This document shows, piece after piece, positions 35,243 to 44,215 of a DNA stretch of 64,000 nucleotides (its first letter is position 1; every line of letters begins with the position of its first letter). A program made the translations under genes and the position numbers. The notes beneath the pieces are model-generated. The model was not told where the DNA came from, made no database searches, and was given only the letters and a program-made list of their open reading frames with translations. The stretch is taken from positions 1,425,259 through 1,489,258 of the forward strand of contig NZ_MKEK01000001.1 of the NCBI RefSeq assembly GCF_001752395.1, in the 5' to 3' direction. Source of the DNA: Rheinheimera salexigens (GTDB lineage: Bacteria > Pseudomonadota > Gammaproteobacteria > Enterobacterales > Alteromonadaceae).

Positions 35243-36862
35243 TTAAACTTGAGTAACATCAACGACCAATTTTAACTTTTGACCCGGTTGAATAAAGTTA
35301 CTTTTATTAATTTGGTTCCACTTTACTATATCGGCAACAGTAATACTAAAGCGTTGGGCGATACGCGCTAACGAGTCACCTTGGCGCACCTTATAAGTTA
35401 GCGTTCGCGTTACACTCTCTATATCGGCAGCATTTTGCATAATGACAATTTTTTGGCCTAATTTCAGCCCGGCGTTTTTATTAATGCCGTTCCATTTTGC
35501 AATATCATCGACACTGACTTTATATTCACGGCTTAAATCCCATAAGGTATCACCGTGCTTAATGGTATATTGAGTTTTTTTGCTTATATTCGGTTGGTCA
35601 ATAGTGTGAGCATTGGCTCGGTCGTTTAATTGGCTAGCTTTAGCAATACTGCTATTAACATCACCTTCTGCAGTGCTGGGTATCAATAAATGCTGGCCTA
35701 AGCGTATGGTGTTATTACTTAATTTATTAATACGCTGAATAGCATTAACAGCAGTATTATGTTGCTGGGCAATTTTGCCTAACGTATCACCTTTAACCAC
35801 GGTATAGCGTTGCCAACGAAGCCAATCACGCTCTGGAGTCTGGGCTAATTGGCTTTGAAACTGCTGTTCAGCGGCAATAGGTAGTACTAAAGCATGCGGA
35901 CCTTCAGGGTCGGTAGCCCATTGTTTAAAGCCCGGATTTAAGGCTTGTAATTCCGCCACGCTAATACCGGCCATTTTAGCTGCTATGGTTAAATCAATTT
36001 GATTATCCACTTCAACTAAGCTTAACTTTGGCTCATTGGCAATAAATTTCCAAACGACATCAAAGTCATCTGGGCGCTTTAAAATGTCAACTAAAGCCAA
36101 TAGTTTAGGCACATAAGCAGTGGTTTCTGCTGGTAAATCTAAAGACCAAAAATCGGTAGGTAAACGGCGTTTTTTATTTAATTTTATAGCGCGCATAATG
36201 CGGCCTTCACCCGAGTTATATGCCGCAATCGCATTTAACCAATCGCCTTCTAAGGTGTCATGCAAATACTTTAAATAATCCAGTGCTGCGTTGGTAGAAG
36301 TGATAACATCATTACGACCGTCATACCAAAAGTTTTGCTTTAAACCAAACCGCTTACCGGTAGCCGGCATAAACTGCCACATACCTGCTGCTGAAGCATG
36401 AGAATAAGCGTAAGGGTCAAAAGCACTTTCAACGATAGGCAGAAGCGCTAACTCTAGCGGCATGTTGCGCTTTTCTAGCTCTTGAACAATGTAATATAAA
36501 AATGGTTGGGCGCGGGTAGAGATGCGATCAAGATATGTTTGGCTAGCAGTATATAAATTTCGTTGTTCAACGATAGGTCTAGTTTGCGGTACTTCAAAGC
36601 TTAATTGGTATTGGATCCGTTGCCATAAATCTTCTAACTCAGCGGCATCTAGTTGGTTGCTATCAGGCGGCACACCCGATAACCACAGTTGCTCAGCTAT
36701 TTGTTCGGCGCTAGCAGCATGACGAAAAAAATCTGCAGCAGGCTTCTTTTTCACCGTATTTACAGTTGGAGCAGTGTTGTCGGTGTTGTTTTCACTAGCA
36801 TTTTGACTAACACAACCTGTGAGTATTACGATGCCTGCTAATGCAGAAAATTTTTTAAACAT
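35243..36862 (-). CDS. mltD: Membrane-bound lytic murein transglycosylase D with three LysM domains
   Basis: Outer-membrane lipoprotein that cleaves peptidoglycan to anhydromuropeptides. The signal peptide ends in lipobox LTGC. The SLT domain has the catalytic glutamate in PIVESAFDPYAYS and the conserved SAAGMWQFMPATGKRFGL and AYNSGEGR. Three C-terminal LysM repeats follow, each opening YTVVKGDTL, YTIKHGDTL and YKVRQGDSL and ending with a GQ motif. At 539 residues it is longer than E. coli MltD (452, two LysM), the difference being mainly the third LysM and spacer. It is next to gloB, as in E. coli. Confidence 0.95.
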   Translation of the reverse strand: MFKKFSALAGIVILTGCVSQNASENNTDNTAPTVNTVKKKPAADFFRHAASAEQIAEQLWLSGVPPDSNQLDAAELEDLWQRIQYQLSFEVPQTRPIVEQRNLYTASQTYLDRISTRAQPFLYYIVQELEKRNMPLELALLPIVESAFDPYAYSHASAAGMWQFMPATGKRFGLKQNFWYDGRNDVITSTNAALDYLKYLHDTLEGDWLNAIAAYNSGEGRIMRAIKLNKKRRLPTDFWSLDLPAETTAYVPKLLALVDILKRPDDFDVVWKFIANEPKLSLVEVDNQIDLTIAAKMAGISVAELQALNPGFKQWATDPEGPHALVLPIAAEQQFQSQLAQTPERDWLRWQRYTVVKGDTLGKIAQQHNTAVNAIQRINKLSNNTIRLGQHLLIPSTAEGDVNSSIAKASQLNDRANAHTIDQPNISKKTQYTIKHGDTLWDLSREYKVSVDDIAKWNGINKNAGLKLGQKIVIMQNAADIESVTRTLTYKVRQGDSLARIAQRFSITVADIVKWNQINKSNFIQPGQKLKLVVDVTQV

Positions 36863-36923
36863 GACTTCATTCCGAGTTTAAAATATAAGTATTACCGACT
36901 GGCCGTTTACGGGCATTTCAGCG

Positions 36924-37685
36924 TTAAAACTGATCTTTAGCGGCTCTTATTTTGCTAAATAAATCAAGTGCAGAACTAGCCTGCCAATATTGCTGTAAAT
37001 CTTTGTTATTACAGCGTAAAAAAGGGTTTATTTGTTTCTCAATACCTAGTGTTGACGGCAGTGTTGGTTGTTGCTGTTGTCTTAACTTGGCACATTTAGC
37101 GCTATAGTCTGTTATAGCGATATTATCAGGTTCAGCATAAGCGGCAAACGCTAAATTAGATAATGTATATTCATGGGTACAATAAACCTGAGTGTTGTCA
37201 GGTAAAGTGGCCAATATGGTTAATGAATTAAGCATTTGTTTAGGGCTACCTTCAAATAATCTACCACAGCCAGCACTAAACAAAGTATCACCACAAAACA
37301 GAACTGGAGCTGAATAAAAGGCTATATGGCCTAGAGTATGCCCAGGAACACTTATAACAGTGAAGTTAAGCTGCATATTATCAATAGTAATTATGTCGTT
37401 ATGACTGACCAATTCGGTTAAATCTGCAATTTTATCCTGCTCTGCAGCAGGACCGATAACACGGGCGTTTGGCCAATCTTGACGTAAAGCTGCAATACCG
37501 CCAGTATGATCATGATGATGATGGGTAATTAACATAGCAGTCAGCTGTTTATTATGCTGCTGTAAAAAAGCTTGAACCGGCTTAGCATCACCGGGGTCGA
37601 CCACAATGCACAGATCGTTGTCAGGCTGACATAGGGCCCAGATATAGTTATCCTGAAATGCAGCGATAGGCGTAATAGTATGCAT
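36924..37685 (-). CDS. gloB: Hydroxyacylglutathione hydrolase (glyoxalase II)
   Basis: Second enzyme of the glutathione-dependent methylglyoxal pathway: it hydrolyses S-D-lactoylglutathione to lactate and glutathione. The metallo-beta-lactamase signature THHHHDHTGG, the bridging FCGDTLFSAGCGR and the histidine in VYCTHEYT give the binuclear metal site. ATG 37685 (MHTITPIAAFQDNYIW) is chosen because GGTGA lies at normal spacing. Product 253 residues (E. coli 251). It is divergent from a methyltransferase with only 39 nt between them, and upstream of mltD. Confidence 0.95.
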   Translation of the reverse strand: MHTITPIAAFQDNYIWALCQPDNDLCIVVDPGDAKPVQAFLQQHNKQLTAMLITHHHHDHTGGIAALRQDWPNARVIGPAAEQDKIADLTELVSHNDIITIDNMQLNFTVISVPGHTLGHIAFYSAPVLFCGDTLFSAGCGRLFEGSPKQMLNSLTILATLPDNTQVYCTHEYTLSNLAFAAYAEPDNIAITDYSAKCAKLRQQQQPTLPSTLGIEKQINPFLRCNNKDLQQYWQASSALDLFSKIRAAKDQF

Positions 37686-37724
37686 AATAATCACCAAGCA
37701 AATTAAGTTGAGCCATAATTTAAC

Positions 37725-38465
37725 ATGAAACCAGCACTGAATGAAAAAGATAGCGGTTTACCCGCAGATTGGCAGCAGTTTGCTCAGGGTGATCTGTTGG
37801 CTGAAAAGATTAATCAGTTATTACAACCTTGGTGGCAGCAAATATTTGGCTATTATTTATTAAAAGTGGGTGATTTAAGCAGTGGTATAGATACTCAAAA
37901 TTGTAAAATTCAGCATCATGTTAATATTGGTAATAGCAGTGCTAAAATTTTAGTCAAAGCCGAAGCTGATGCACTGCCGATTAAAGCACACAGTGTCGAT
38001 GCGGTATTATTAGCGCATTGTTTAGAGTTTGTAACTGATCCGCACCATGTTGTGCGTGAGGCGCACAGAGTATTGATGCCTGATGGTTATTTAATTGTAA
38101 CCGGAATTAACCCCATTAGCATGGTGGGAGCGTTAAGTGCTATGCCTTGGTTGCAAACTAAATTTCCTTGGAGTGGCCGCTTCTTTAGCGTGTCGCGAGT
38201 TAAAGATTGGCTACATTTAGTCGGTTTTGAAGTGCTGAGTGAACAACGTTTTTTTTGCTCAACCATGCTGGGTGAAAATAATCACGACAGCCGGGTACAG
38301 CGTTGGGTTGAAAATTACTTATCTTGGTTTGGTGCCAGTTACTTATTAGTAGCCAGAAAACGTGAACTACCGTTAACGCCCATAAGGCCTAAATGGCAAC
38401 TTACGCCGCAATACAATAATCAAGTAAAGGGCGTAAGTGCGCGGCAAGGAAGTGCTAATAACTAA
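37725..38465 (+). CDS. Class I SAM-dependent methyltransferase (YafS-like)
   Basis: A 246-residue protein with a methyltransferase-11 type core: LPIKAHSVDAVLLAHCLEFV, then HHVVREAHRVLMPDGYLIVTG and a trailing NPISMVG. The first glycine-rich SAM loop is weak (LLKVGDLSSGI), so binding should be confirmed. Its place divergent from gloB equals that of yafS in E. coli, and the sequence fits that family. Substrate unknown. The rnhA and dnaQ genes that follow in E. coli are absent here. Confidence 0.8.
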   Translation: MKPALNEKDSGLPADWQQFAQGDLLAEKINQLLQPWWQQIFGYYLLKVGDLSSGIDTQNCKIQHHVNIGNSSAKILVKAEADALPIKAHSVDAVLLAHCLEFVTDPHHVVREAHRVLMPDGYLIVTGINPISMVGALSAMPWLQTKFPWSGRFFSVSRVKDWLHLVGFEVLSEQRFFCSTMLGENNHDSRVQRWVENYLSWFGASYLLVARKRELPLTPIRPKWQLTPQYNNQVKGVSARQGSANN

Positions 38466-38535
38466 TGCTACAAGCTAATGCTACGAGCAAATGCTACTAA
38501 TTAGTACTAAGCGCTAGTACTACGAGCTAGTGCTA
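38456..38535. repeat. Degenerate short repeats between the methyltransferase and DUF2058 genes
   Basis: The motif GCTAATGCTAC / GAGCTAGTGCTAC recurs about five times with a period of 12-16 bp and drifting sequence. The stretch joins the two convergent gene ends; no clear terminator hairpin with a T-run is seen. Confidence 0.6.
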
Positions 38536-39063
38536 CCACATTAAGTCGTCTGGAATTTGGAACTCGGCGTAAGGATCATCTTCATCAGTTTGCTGCTGTT
38601 TAGTATTGAGTAATACAATACTTTCAGGCTGGCGCTGGCTAATTTTTTCGGCCACCGCAGCGGGGACTAATGCATACTGCTCATCTTGTTTGGCTATCGC
38701 CACTAAACCACGGCTTAGTTCATCATGCAGTTTAGTGTTTACATATAAACGCTTCACTAAGCTGCCATCAGTAAAGTTATAGGCTACTTCACCTTTTGCA
38801 TTAATAGTATGAGTTGCTATTAATTGTTTAACTTGTGCAGCAATGGCTTTTTGTTGCGCCAATGCTTGTTTTTGCTGATTTAATTCTTTATCACGTTCAA
38901 CTTGTTGCTGGCGTTTTTGCTCAGCCAATGAGCTAGCTTCATTAACAACAGTATTTTTACCGGCTTGAACTTTTTGTTTATGTTTATCTTTTTTAATGGC
39001 TTTTAACTTTTTAGCATCGGCTAAACCGGCTTTAAGTAGCTGATCTTTTAATGCATTACTCAT
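38533..39063 (-). CDS. DUF2058 family protein (YaiL-like)
   Basis: A 176-residue, highly charged protein. The N-terminus (MSNALKDQLLKAGLADAKKLKAI) is the DUF2058 signature, followed by a long lysine/glutamine-rich coiled-coil (residues about 30-95) and a C-terminal globular part (FTDGSLVKRLYVNTKLHDELSRG). Family members such as E. coli YaiL are described as nucleoid or polynucleotide associated, without a settled function. It converges on the methyltransferase gene and diverges from the DEAD-box helicase; a shared RNA theme is only suggestive. Confidence 0.85.
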   Translation of the reverse strand: MSNALKDQLLKAGLADAKKLKAIKKDKHKQKVQAGKNTVVNEASSLAEQKRQQQVERDKELNQQKQALAQQKAIAAQVKQLIATHTINAKGEVAYNFTDGSLVKRLYVNTKLHDELSRGLVAIAKQDEQYALVPAAVAEKISQRQPESIVLLNTKQQQTDEDDPYAEFQIPDDLMW

Positions 39064-39228
39064 GATGATTCCTATTAAAGTAAGCGGTTAATATGCAAAC
39101 AATGCAGTGTATGGGCGTTATAATAACCCAAAAGTAGCCTAAACAGGGCATAAGGATAAATCAAACTAACCGATTTGTAGCAGTATCGGTTATCATATAG
39201 CAGTATATTTAGGGTTACGAGGTCCACT

Positions 39229-40542
39229 TTGCCATTTAAAGATTTATCGCTTGATCCAAGACTGTTGCGTTCAGTGCAGCATTTAGGGTTTGTTAAACCA
39301 ACAGAAATTCAACTAGAAGCTATACCAGCTGTGATGGTAGGGCGTGACTTAATCGTGTCATCTAAAACGGGCTCGGGCAAAACCTTAGCCTATTTATTGC
39401 CGATGATGCAGCGGTTATTAAAAAGCCGGCCATTAACTAAGCAAGATGCTCGAGCACTGATATTAGCGCCGACCCGAGAGCTGGCAAAGCAAGTTTATGC
39501 TCAGTTACGCTTATTTGTGTCCAATACACCGATAACATCAGCACTTATTGTGGGTGGTGAAAACTTTAACGATCAAGATAAAATATTAAAGCGCAAACCC
39601 GATGTGATAGTGGCAACTCCGGGCCGTTTTGTTGATCATTTAGAGCATAAATCAGTTTTTATTAATGGCTTAGAAATGCTAATTTTAGATGAAGCTGATC
39701 GGATGTTAGATTTAGGCTTTTTAGAGCAATTAACCCTAATTAATAAAGCCGCTGATCATCGCTTGCGTCAAACCTTAATGTTCTCAGCTACCTTAGATCA
39801 TGCTCAGGTTAATCAACTGGCATTAGGCTTATTAAAGAATCCGTTTCGGGTTGCTATCGGCGCTGGTTATGAGCAGCATCAAGATATTAAGCAGCGCTAT
39901 TATTATGCCGATCACTTACCGCATAAAGAAGCCTTGTTAAAACACTTTTTAACCACCGAAAATATTGATCAAATGATCATCTTTACCGCTACGCGCAGTG
40001 ATACCGAGCGTTTGGCCGAATTTTGTCAGCAACTGGGCATAACAGCAGTAGGCTTAAGTGGTAAGTTGAATCAAGCCGGCCGCAATAGTGTGATGCAGGC
40101 GTTTATCTCGGCAAAATATAAAGTCTTAGTCACGACGGATTTAGCCGCACGTGGTTTAGATCTATTAAGCGTTTCACATGTGGTGAATTTTGATTTACCT
40201 AAGTATGCGGAAGAATATGTGCACCGCATTGGTCGCACGGGCCGTGCTGGGGCAAAAGGCCAAGCTATTTCATTAGTGGGGCCCAAAGATATTGTTAGTT
40301 TGCAGCAAATTGAAGCGTTTTTACGCTTAGAAACCGAATATAGCCAAGTACCAGGCTTAGTTGGCAAATTTGACGGCAAAGAGAAACCTAAAGCTGAGAT
40401 TAAGAAAGTCATTAAAAAGCGGCCAGCAAAAGCCAAACCAAGCCAAAAACCAACCGAAGAGAAAAAAGTCGCTAAAGCCGCTCCGGCGTTTTTTCAACCT
40501 AGTGATGATGGCTTGACACCACCAAAGCGGAAGAAAAAATAA
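39229..40542 (+). CDS. DEAD-box ATP-dependent RNA helicase
   Basis: A 437-residue helicase with all core motifs: Q-motif (GFVKPTEIQLEAIP), Walker A SSKTGSGKT, PTRELA, DEAD within LILDEADRML, SAT in MFSATLD, and the second-domain TTDLAARGLD and HRIGRTGRAG. A lysine-rich basic tail of about 60 residues should help bind RNA. The region DIKQRYYYADHLPHKEALL resembles SrmB, a ribosome assembly helicase, but RhlE-like roles are possible, so no symbol is given. The only good start is TTG at 39229, backed by GAGG. Confidence 0.9.
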   Translation: MPFKDLSLDPRLLRSVQHLGFVKPTEIQLEAIPAVMVGRDLIVSSKTGSGKTLAYLLPMMQRLLKSRPLTKQDARALILAPTRELAKQVYAQLRLFVSNTPITSALIVGGENFNDQDKILKRKPDVIVATPGRFVDHLEHKSVFINGLEMLILDEADRMLDLGFLEQLTLINKAADHRLRQTLMFSATLDHAQVNQLALGLLKNPFRVAIGAGYEQHQDIKQRYYYADHLPHKEALLKHFLTTENIDQMIIFTATRSDTERLAEFCQQLGITAVGLSGKLNQAGRNSVMQAFISAKYKVLVTTDLAARGLDLLSVSHVVNFDLPKYAEEYVHRIGRTGRAGAKGQAISLVGPKDIVSLQQIEAFLRLETEYSQVPGLVGKFDGKEKPKAEIKKVIKKRPAKAKPSQKPTEEKKVAKAAPAFFQPSDDGLTPPKRKKK

Positions 40543-40602
40543 ATTTGCAGGTGCGCGTTTTTTAAGCAATATAACTGCTACACTGATTTTGATAGCAAGA
40601 TT

Positions 40603-40636
40603 ATTGTTACAAGGTAATTGTTACAAGGTAATTGTT
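40603..40636 (+). repeat. 14-bp tandem repeat in the cold-shock gene leader
   Basis: ATTGTTACAAGGTA occurs twice in direct succession (40603-40616 and 40617-40630) and a third copy begins with ATTGTT. It lies about 110 nt upstream of the cold-shock gene start, in its promoter or 5' leader. Confidence 0.85.
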
Positions 40637-40743
40637 GTCAGAAACGTTTAGCTTTAAGTGATTTTAATGCTGAGCACGGTCGGGAAGACCGGTTATATAA
40701 GTCGCCATTAAGTTGGCAAATTTAGTTAAAGTAAGAGAGTGCT

Positions 40744-40956
40744 ATGTCAGATTTAATTACAGGTTCAGTGAAGTGGTTCAACGAAGAAAAAGGTTATGGT
40801 TTCCTAGAACGTGAAGGTGGCAAAGATGTTTTTGTCCATTTCCGCGCTATCAATGGCACTGGCCGCAAAACTTTAGTTGAAGGCCAACAAGTTACTTTTG
40901 AAGTAACAGAAGGTCAAAAAGGCCCACAAGCTGAAAACGTAACGCCAATCGGTTAA
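40744..40956 (+). CDS. Cold-shock domain protein, CspA family
   Basis: A 70-residue single cold-shock domain that binds single-stranded RNA/DNA. RNP1 is KGYGFLER and RNP2 is VFVHF, with [11 protein letters not shown] in front. The sequence differs from E. coli CspA mainly in RNP1 and an EREGGKD loop, so the exact paralogue is left open. AGAGAG precedes the ATG. A leader of about 150 nt without genes, with a small hairpin at 40677-40691, fits the structured leaders known for cold-shock genes. A terminator follows. Confidence 0.93.
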   Translation: MSDLITGSVKWFNEEKGYGFLEREGGKDVFVHFRAINGTGRKTLVEGQQVTFEVTEGQKGPQAENVTPIG

Positions 40957-40973
40957 TCCGATCAAGTTTAAGA

Positions 40974-41001
40974 AAAACCGACACTAGTCGGTTTTTTTGT
41001 A
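40974..41001 (+). terminator. Intrinsic terminator after the cold-shock gene
   Basis: The 9-bp stem AAAACCGAC/GTCGGTTTT with an ACTA loop and a T-run. The A-run on its left could also serve the oncoming dinB gene. Confidence 0.92.
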
Positions 41002-41029
41002 TCTAGAATATATACTGTACTAACCCTCA

Positions 41030-42097
41030 TCACTCAAACGGCAAATTAAGTTGCTGCAATACGCCGGTATTAAAGCCTATTTGTACGCCAACCAACCTAA
41101 CACTATGTTGCTGCCTGCGTTGCCAAGCTTCTTCTAGCAACGGTAGTAATTGGTCTAAGGTTAAAGACAAACCTTGTTTTTCTACTGTAGTTTGCCTGAA
41201 GTCACTAAACTTTAATTTAACGCCAATTTTATTAATGGGTGAATATTGACCGGCACTACTAGATTGATACTTTTCTAAGCGTAGTGCTAACTTAGGTAGT
41301 AAGGCGTCTAAGGCTGCAACACAGGCAGTAAACTCCGTTAAATCATGCTCTACCGTGGTTTCTATACCAATAGATTTGCGCTGCACATTATGAAACACCT
41401 CACGCTCATCAATACCTTGGCTACGTTTTAGTAAACTGTCTGCCATGCTACCAAAGTGCTTAATTAACGTTGCTAATGGCGCAGTTTGAATATCAGCACA
41501 AAGATGTAAGCCTAGTTTTGCTAAACGTTCGGCCGTTTTTGCGCCAACCCCAGGTAACTTTTTTAACGGTAAAGTAGCAACAAAGTGTTCGACTTGGTTT
41601 GGCGTAATAACAAAAATACCATCTGGTTTATTTTCATCACTGGCAATTTTAGCCAAAAACTTATTGGGTGCGACGCCTGCAGAAGCGGTAAGTCCAGTTT
41701 CATGCTTGATGGTTTGGCGAATATTCTCTGCTATTAAAGTGGCGCTACCGGCAAACATTTTACAATCAGACACATCTAAATAGGCTTCATCTAAGGATAA
41801 TGGCTCAACTTTGTCGGTATAGCGCTGAAATATTTGTCTTATTTGCTGACTGGCAATGCGATATTTTTCCATATTGCCTTTAAGCAAAGTTAAATGCGGG
41901 CAAAGCTTTAACGCTTGGTGAGTTGGCATCGCTGAGCGGACACCAAATACTCTGGCAGGATAGTTACAAGTTGAAATAACACCACGGGCTTCGCGTGAAC
42001 CACCAATGGCAATTGGAATGTGGCGAAGCGCCGGATTATCACGCATTTCGACCGCCGCAAAAAAACAATCCATATCAATATGTATAATTTTGCGCAC
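41030..42097 (-). CDS. dinB: DNA polymerase IV (Y-family)
   Basis: Error-prone translesion polymerase. The palm motifs HIDMDCFFAAVE and SLDEAYLDV hold the metal-binding acids. The helix-hairpin-helix thumb is KLPGVGAKTAERLAKLG, and a little-finger domain follows. The length of 355 residues is normal (E. coli 351). It ends in QLNLPFE, whose QLNLPF fits a beta-clamp binding motif. No obvious LexA box (CTG-N10-CAG) was found close to its start by eye. It diverges from glyA. Confidence 0.95.
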   Translation of the reverse strand: MRKIIHIDMDCFFAAVEMRDNPALRHIPIAIGGSREARGVISTCNYPARVFGVRSAMPTHQALKLCPHLTLLKGNMEKYRIASQQIRQIFQRYTDKVEPLSLDEAYLDVSDCKMFAGSATLIAENIRQTIKHETGLTASAGVAPNKFLAKIASDENKPDGIFVITPNQVEHFVATLPLKKLPGVGAKTAERLAKLGLHLCADIQTAPLATLIKHFGSMADSLLKRSQGIDEREVFHNVQRKSIGIETTVEHDLTEFTACVAALDALLPKLALRLEKYQSSSAGQYSPINKIGVKLKFSDFRQTTVEKQGLSLTLDQLLPLLEEAWQRRQQHSVRLVGVQIGFNTGVLQQLNLPFE

Positions 42098-42417
42098 AGT
42101 ACTGCCTAGGCTGTTTATTTAAACAGTAGTTTAATCTGCAGTAGGTTAAATGTAAAGCAACGCAACGGAATGCATACTGGACGTATATCAGGCTCAAATG
42201 TTACTTAGTAGATATCTGGATGGCTAAAATCTAGATGCAAAAAGCTATTTTAAAAGGTAGAATAGCGGCGAATTTATTAAACTGTTATTTAATAAGGCAG
42301 TACTTTATAAAGCCTACTCGATATATCAGTAATTTATAAAGCTGTATTTTATTAAACCAATGTTGTGCTGACTGAATTTTAATAAAACTAAGCGTGAAGC
42401 CCGCGCCAGGAGAGAGC
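42098..42417. other. 320-bp intergenic region between dinB and glyA
   Basis: Divergent promoter region, AT-rich, with repeated TTTATTAAA/TTTATAAAG-like tracts at 42270-42380. I see no open frame, no confident promoter pair, no hairpin with a T-run and no known riboswitch signature. AGGAGAG just before glyA is its ribosome site. Confidence 0.5.
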
Positions 42418-43671
42418 ATGTTAAAGCGTGATATGAATATTGCCGATTTCGACCCGGAATTATGGCAATCTATTGAAGATGAAAACGCCCGTCAAGAGGC
42501 GCACATTGAGTTAATAGCGTCAGAAAACTATGTTAGTCCACGTGTTTTACAGGCTCAAGGTTCACAATTAACCAATAAATATGCTGAAGGTTACCCGCAT
42601 AAGCGTTATTACGGTGGTTGTGAATATGTTGATATCGCTGAAGATTTAGCCATTGCTCGGGCGAAAGAGTTATTCTCAGCTGATTACGCTAACGTGCAAC
42701 CGCATTCTGGCTCTCAGGCTAATGCCGCGGTATTTTTAGCCTTACTTAATGCTGGCGATACTATCTTAGGTATGAGCTTAGCCCATGGTGGTCATTTAAC
42801 CCACGGTGCATCAGTGAGCTCATCAGGTAAGTTATATAATTCAATCCAGTACGGCTTACACCCAGCAACAGGTGTTGTTGATTACGAACAAGCTGAAGCC
42901 TTGGCGCTTGAGCATAAGCCGAAAATGATTATTGCCGGTTTTTCTGCTTATTCAGGCGTTATTGATTGGCAACGTTTTCGTGATATCGCCGATAAAGTTG
43001 GTGCATATTTATTTGTTGATATGGCACACGTAGCGGGTTTAGTTGCTGCTGGTTTATATCCAAACCCAGTACCGATTGCGGATGTTGTCACCACGACAAC
43101 CCATAAAACCTTAGCAGGCCCGCGTGGTGGTTTAATTTTAGCGCGTAGCAATGAAACGATTGAAAAGAAATTAAACTCAGCGGTATTCCCAGGCACCCAA
43201 GGTGGCCCATTAATGCATGTAATTGCCGCAAAAGCAGTTGCCTTTAAAGAAGCATTACAGCCTGAATTTAAAGTTTATCAACAACAAGTATTAGATAACG
43301 CGGTTGCTATGTGTGATGAAATTCAACAGCGCGGCTATAAAGTTGTCTCGGGTGGCACGCAAAACCACTTATTTTTATTAGACTTAATTGATAAAGATAT
43401 TACCGGTAAAGATGCTGATGCGGCTTTAGGTCAAGCCCATATTACCGTGAATAAAAACTCTGTACCTAACGATCCACGTTCACCTTTTGTCACCAGTGGC
43501 TTACGTCTTGGTACGCCAGCGATTACCCGTCGTGGTTTTAAAGAAACTGAATCACGTAAAGTGGCCAGTTTAATTTGTGATATTTTAGACAATATGGGTG
43601 ATGCAAGTGTTATCGAGCGAGTTAAAGCCGACGTTGCCCAATTATGTAGCAAGTTTCCAGTTTATGCTTAG
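42418..43671 (+). CDS. glyA: Serine hydroxymethyltransferase
   Basis: PLP enzyme swapping serine and THF for glycine and methylene-THF, the main one-carbon source. The PLP lysine is in [16 protein letters not shown]. The N-terminal [13 protein letters not shown], and [13 protein letters not shown] are intact. The start ATG 42418 is set by AGGAGAG 6 nt upstream; the longer open frame from 42394 covers this ribosome site and is rejected. Product 417 residues, equal to E. coli. A terminator separates it from nrdR, which follows as in many gammaproteobacteria. Confidence 0.97.
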   Translation: MLKRDMNIADFDPELWQSIEDENARQEAHIELIASENYVSPRVLQAQGSQLTNKYAEGYPHKRYYGGCEYVDIAEDLAIARAKELFSADYANVQPHSGSQANAAVFLALLNAGDTILGMSLAHGGHLTHGASVSSSGKLYNSIQYGLHPATGVVDYEQAEALALEHKPKMIIAGFSAYSGVIDWQRFRDIADKVGAYLFVDMAHVAGLVAAGLYPNPVPIADVVTTTTHKTLAGPRGGLILARSNETIEKKLNSAVFPGTQGGPLMHVIAAKAVAFKEALQPEFKVYQQQVLDNAVAMCDEIQQRGYKVVSGGTQNHLFLLDLIDKDITGKDADAALGQAHITVNKNSVPNDPRSPFVTSGLRLGTPAITRRGFKETESRKVASLICDILDNMGDASVIERVKADVAQLCSKFPVYA

Positions 43672-43701
43672 TTTTTACTTAGTTTAGAAATAACTGCTAT
43701 T

Positions 43702-43727
43702 ATGGCCGCACTTGCGGCCATTTTTTT
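43702..43727 (+). terminator. Intrinsic terminator after glyA
   Basis: The stem ATGGCCGC/GCGGCCAT closes a 4-nt ACTT loop and is followed by seven or more T's, about 20 nt before nrdR. Confidence 0.92.
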
Positions 43728-43746
43728 ATCTGGATGAGGCTAAACT

Positions 43747-44202
43747 ATGTATTGCCCTTTTTGTAATGCAGATGACACTAAAGTTATCGATTCGCGTCTT
43801 GTAGCCGACGGCCACCAAGTGCGTCGTCGCAGAGAGTGCTTAGCCTGTCACGAACGTTATACTACGTTTGAAACCGCTGAGCTGGTGATACCAAGAGTGA
43901 TTAAGCGAGATGGTTCTCGTGAGCCTTTTAATGAAGACAAGCTTCGCAGTGGTTTATTACGCTCATTAGAAAAGCGGCCGGTACCCACCGAGCAAATTGA
44001 ACAATTAATCCACAAAATAAAATCTCAACTCCGTGCTACCGGTGAGCGCGAAGTGTCTAGTCAATTACTCGGTAAGCTGATTATGGATGAATTAATGGTG
44101 GTAGATAAAGTGGCTTATGTACGCTTTGCTTCAGTGTATCGATCATTTAAAGATATCCGCGAGTTTGGTGAGGAAATTGCCCGGCTTGGCGAGAACAATT
44201 GA
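43747..44202 (+). CDS. nrdR: Transcriptional repressor NrdR
   Basis: Regulator of ribonucleotide reductase genes that senses dATP/ATP. The N-terminal zinc ribbon has CPFC near residue 3 and CLAC near residue 31. An ATP-cone follows, about residues 47-137 ([20 protein letters not shown]). The length of 151 is typical (E. coli 149). It is first in the run nrdR-ribD-ribE-ribBA-ribH-nusB, a conserved order. GAGGC lies before the start. Confidence 0.96.
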   Translation: MYCPFCNADDTKVIDSRLVADGHQVRRRRECLACHERYTTFETAELVIPRVIKRDGSREPFNEDKLRSGLLRSLEKRPVPTEQIEQLIHKIKSQLRATGEREVSSQLLGKLIMDELMVVDKVAYVRFASVYRSFKDIREFGEEIARLGENN

Positions 44203-44215
44203 GTGAAAACAAGTA

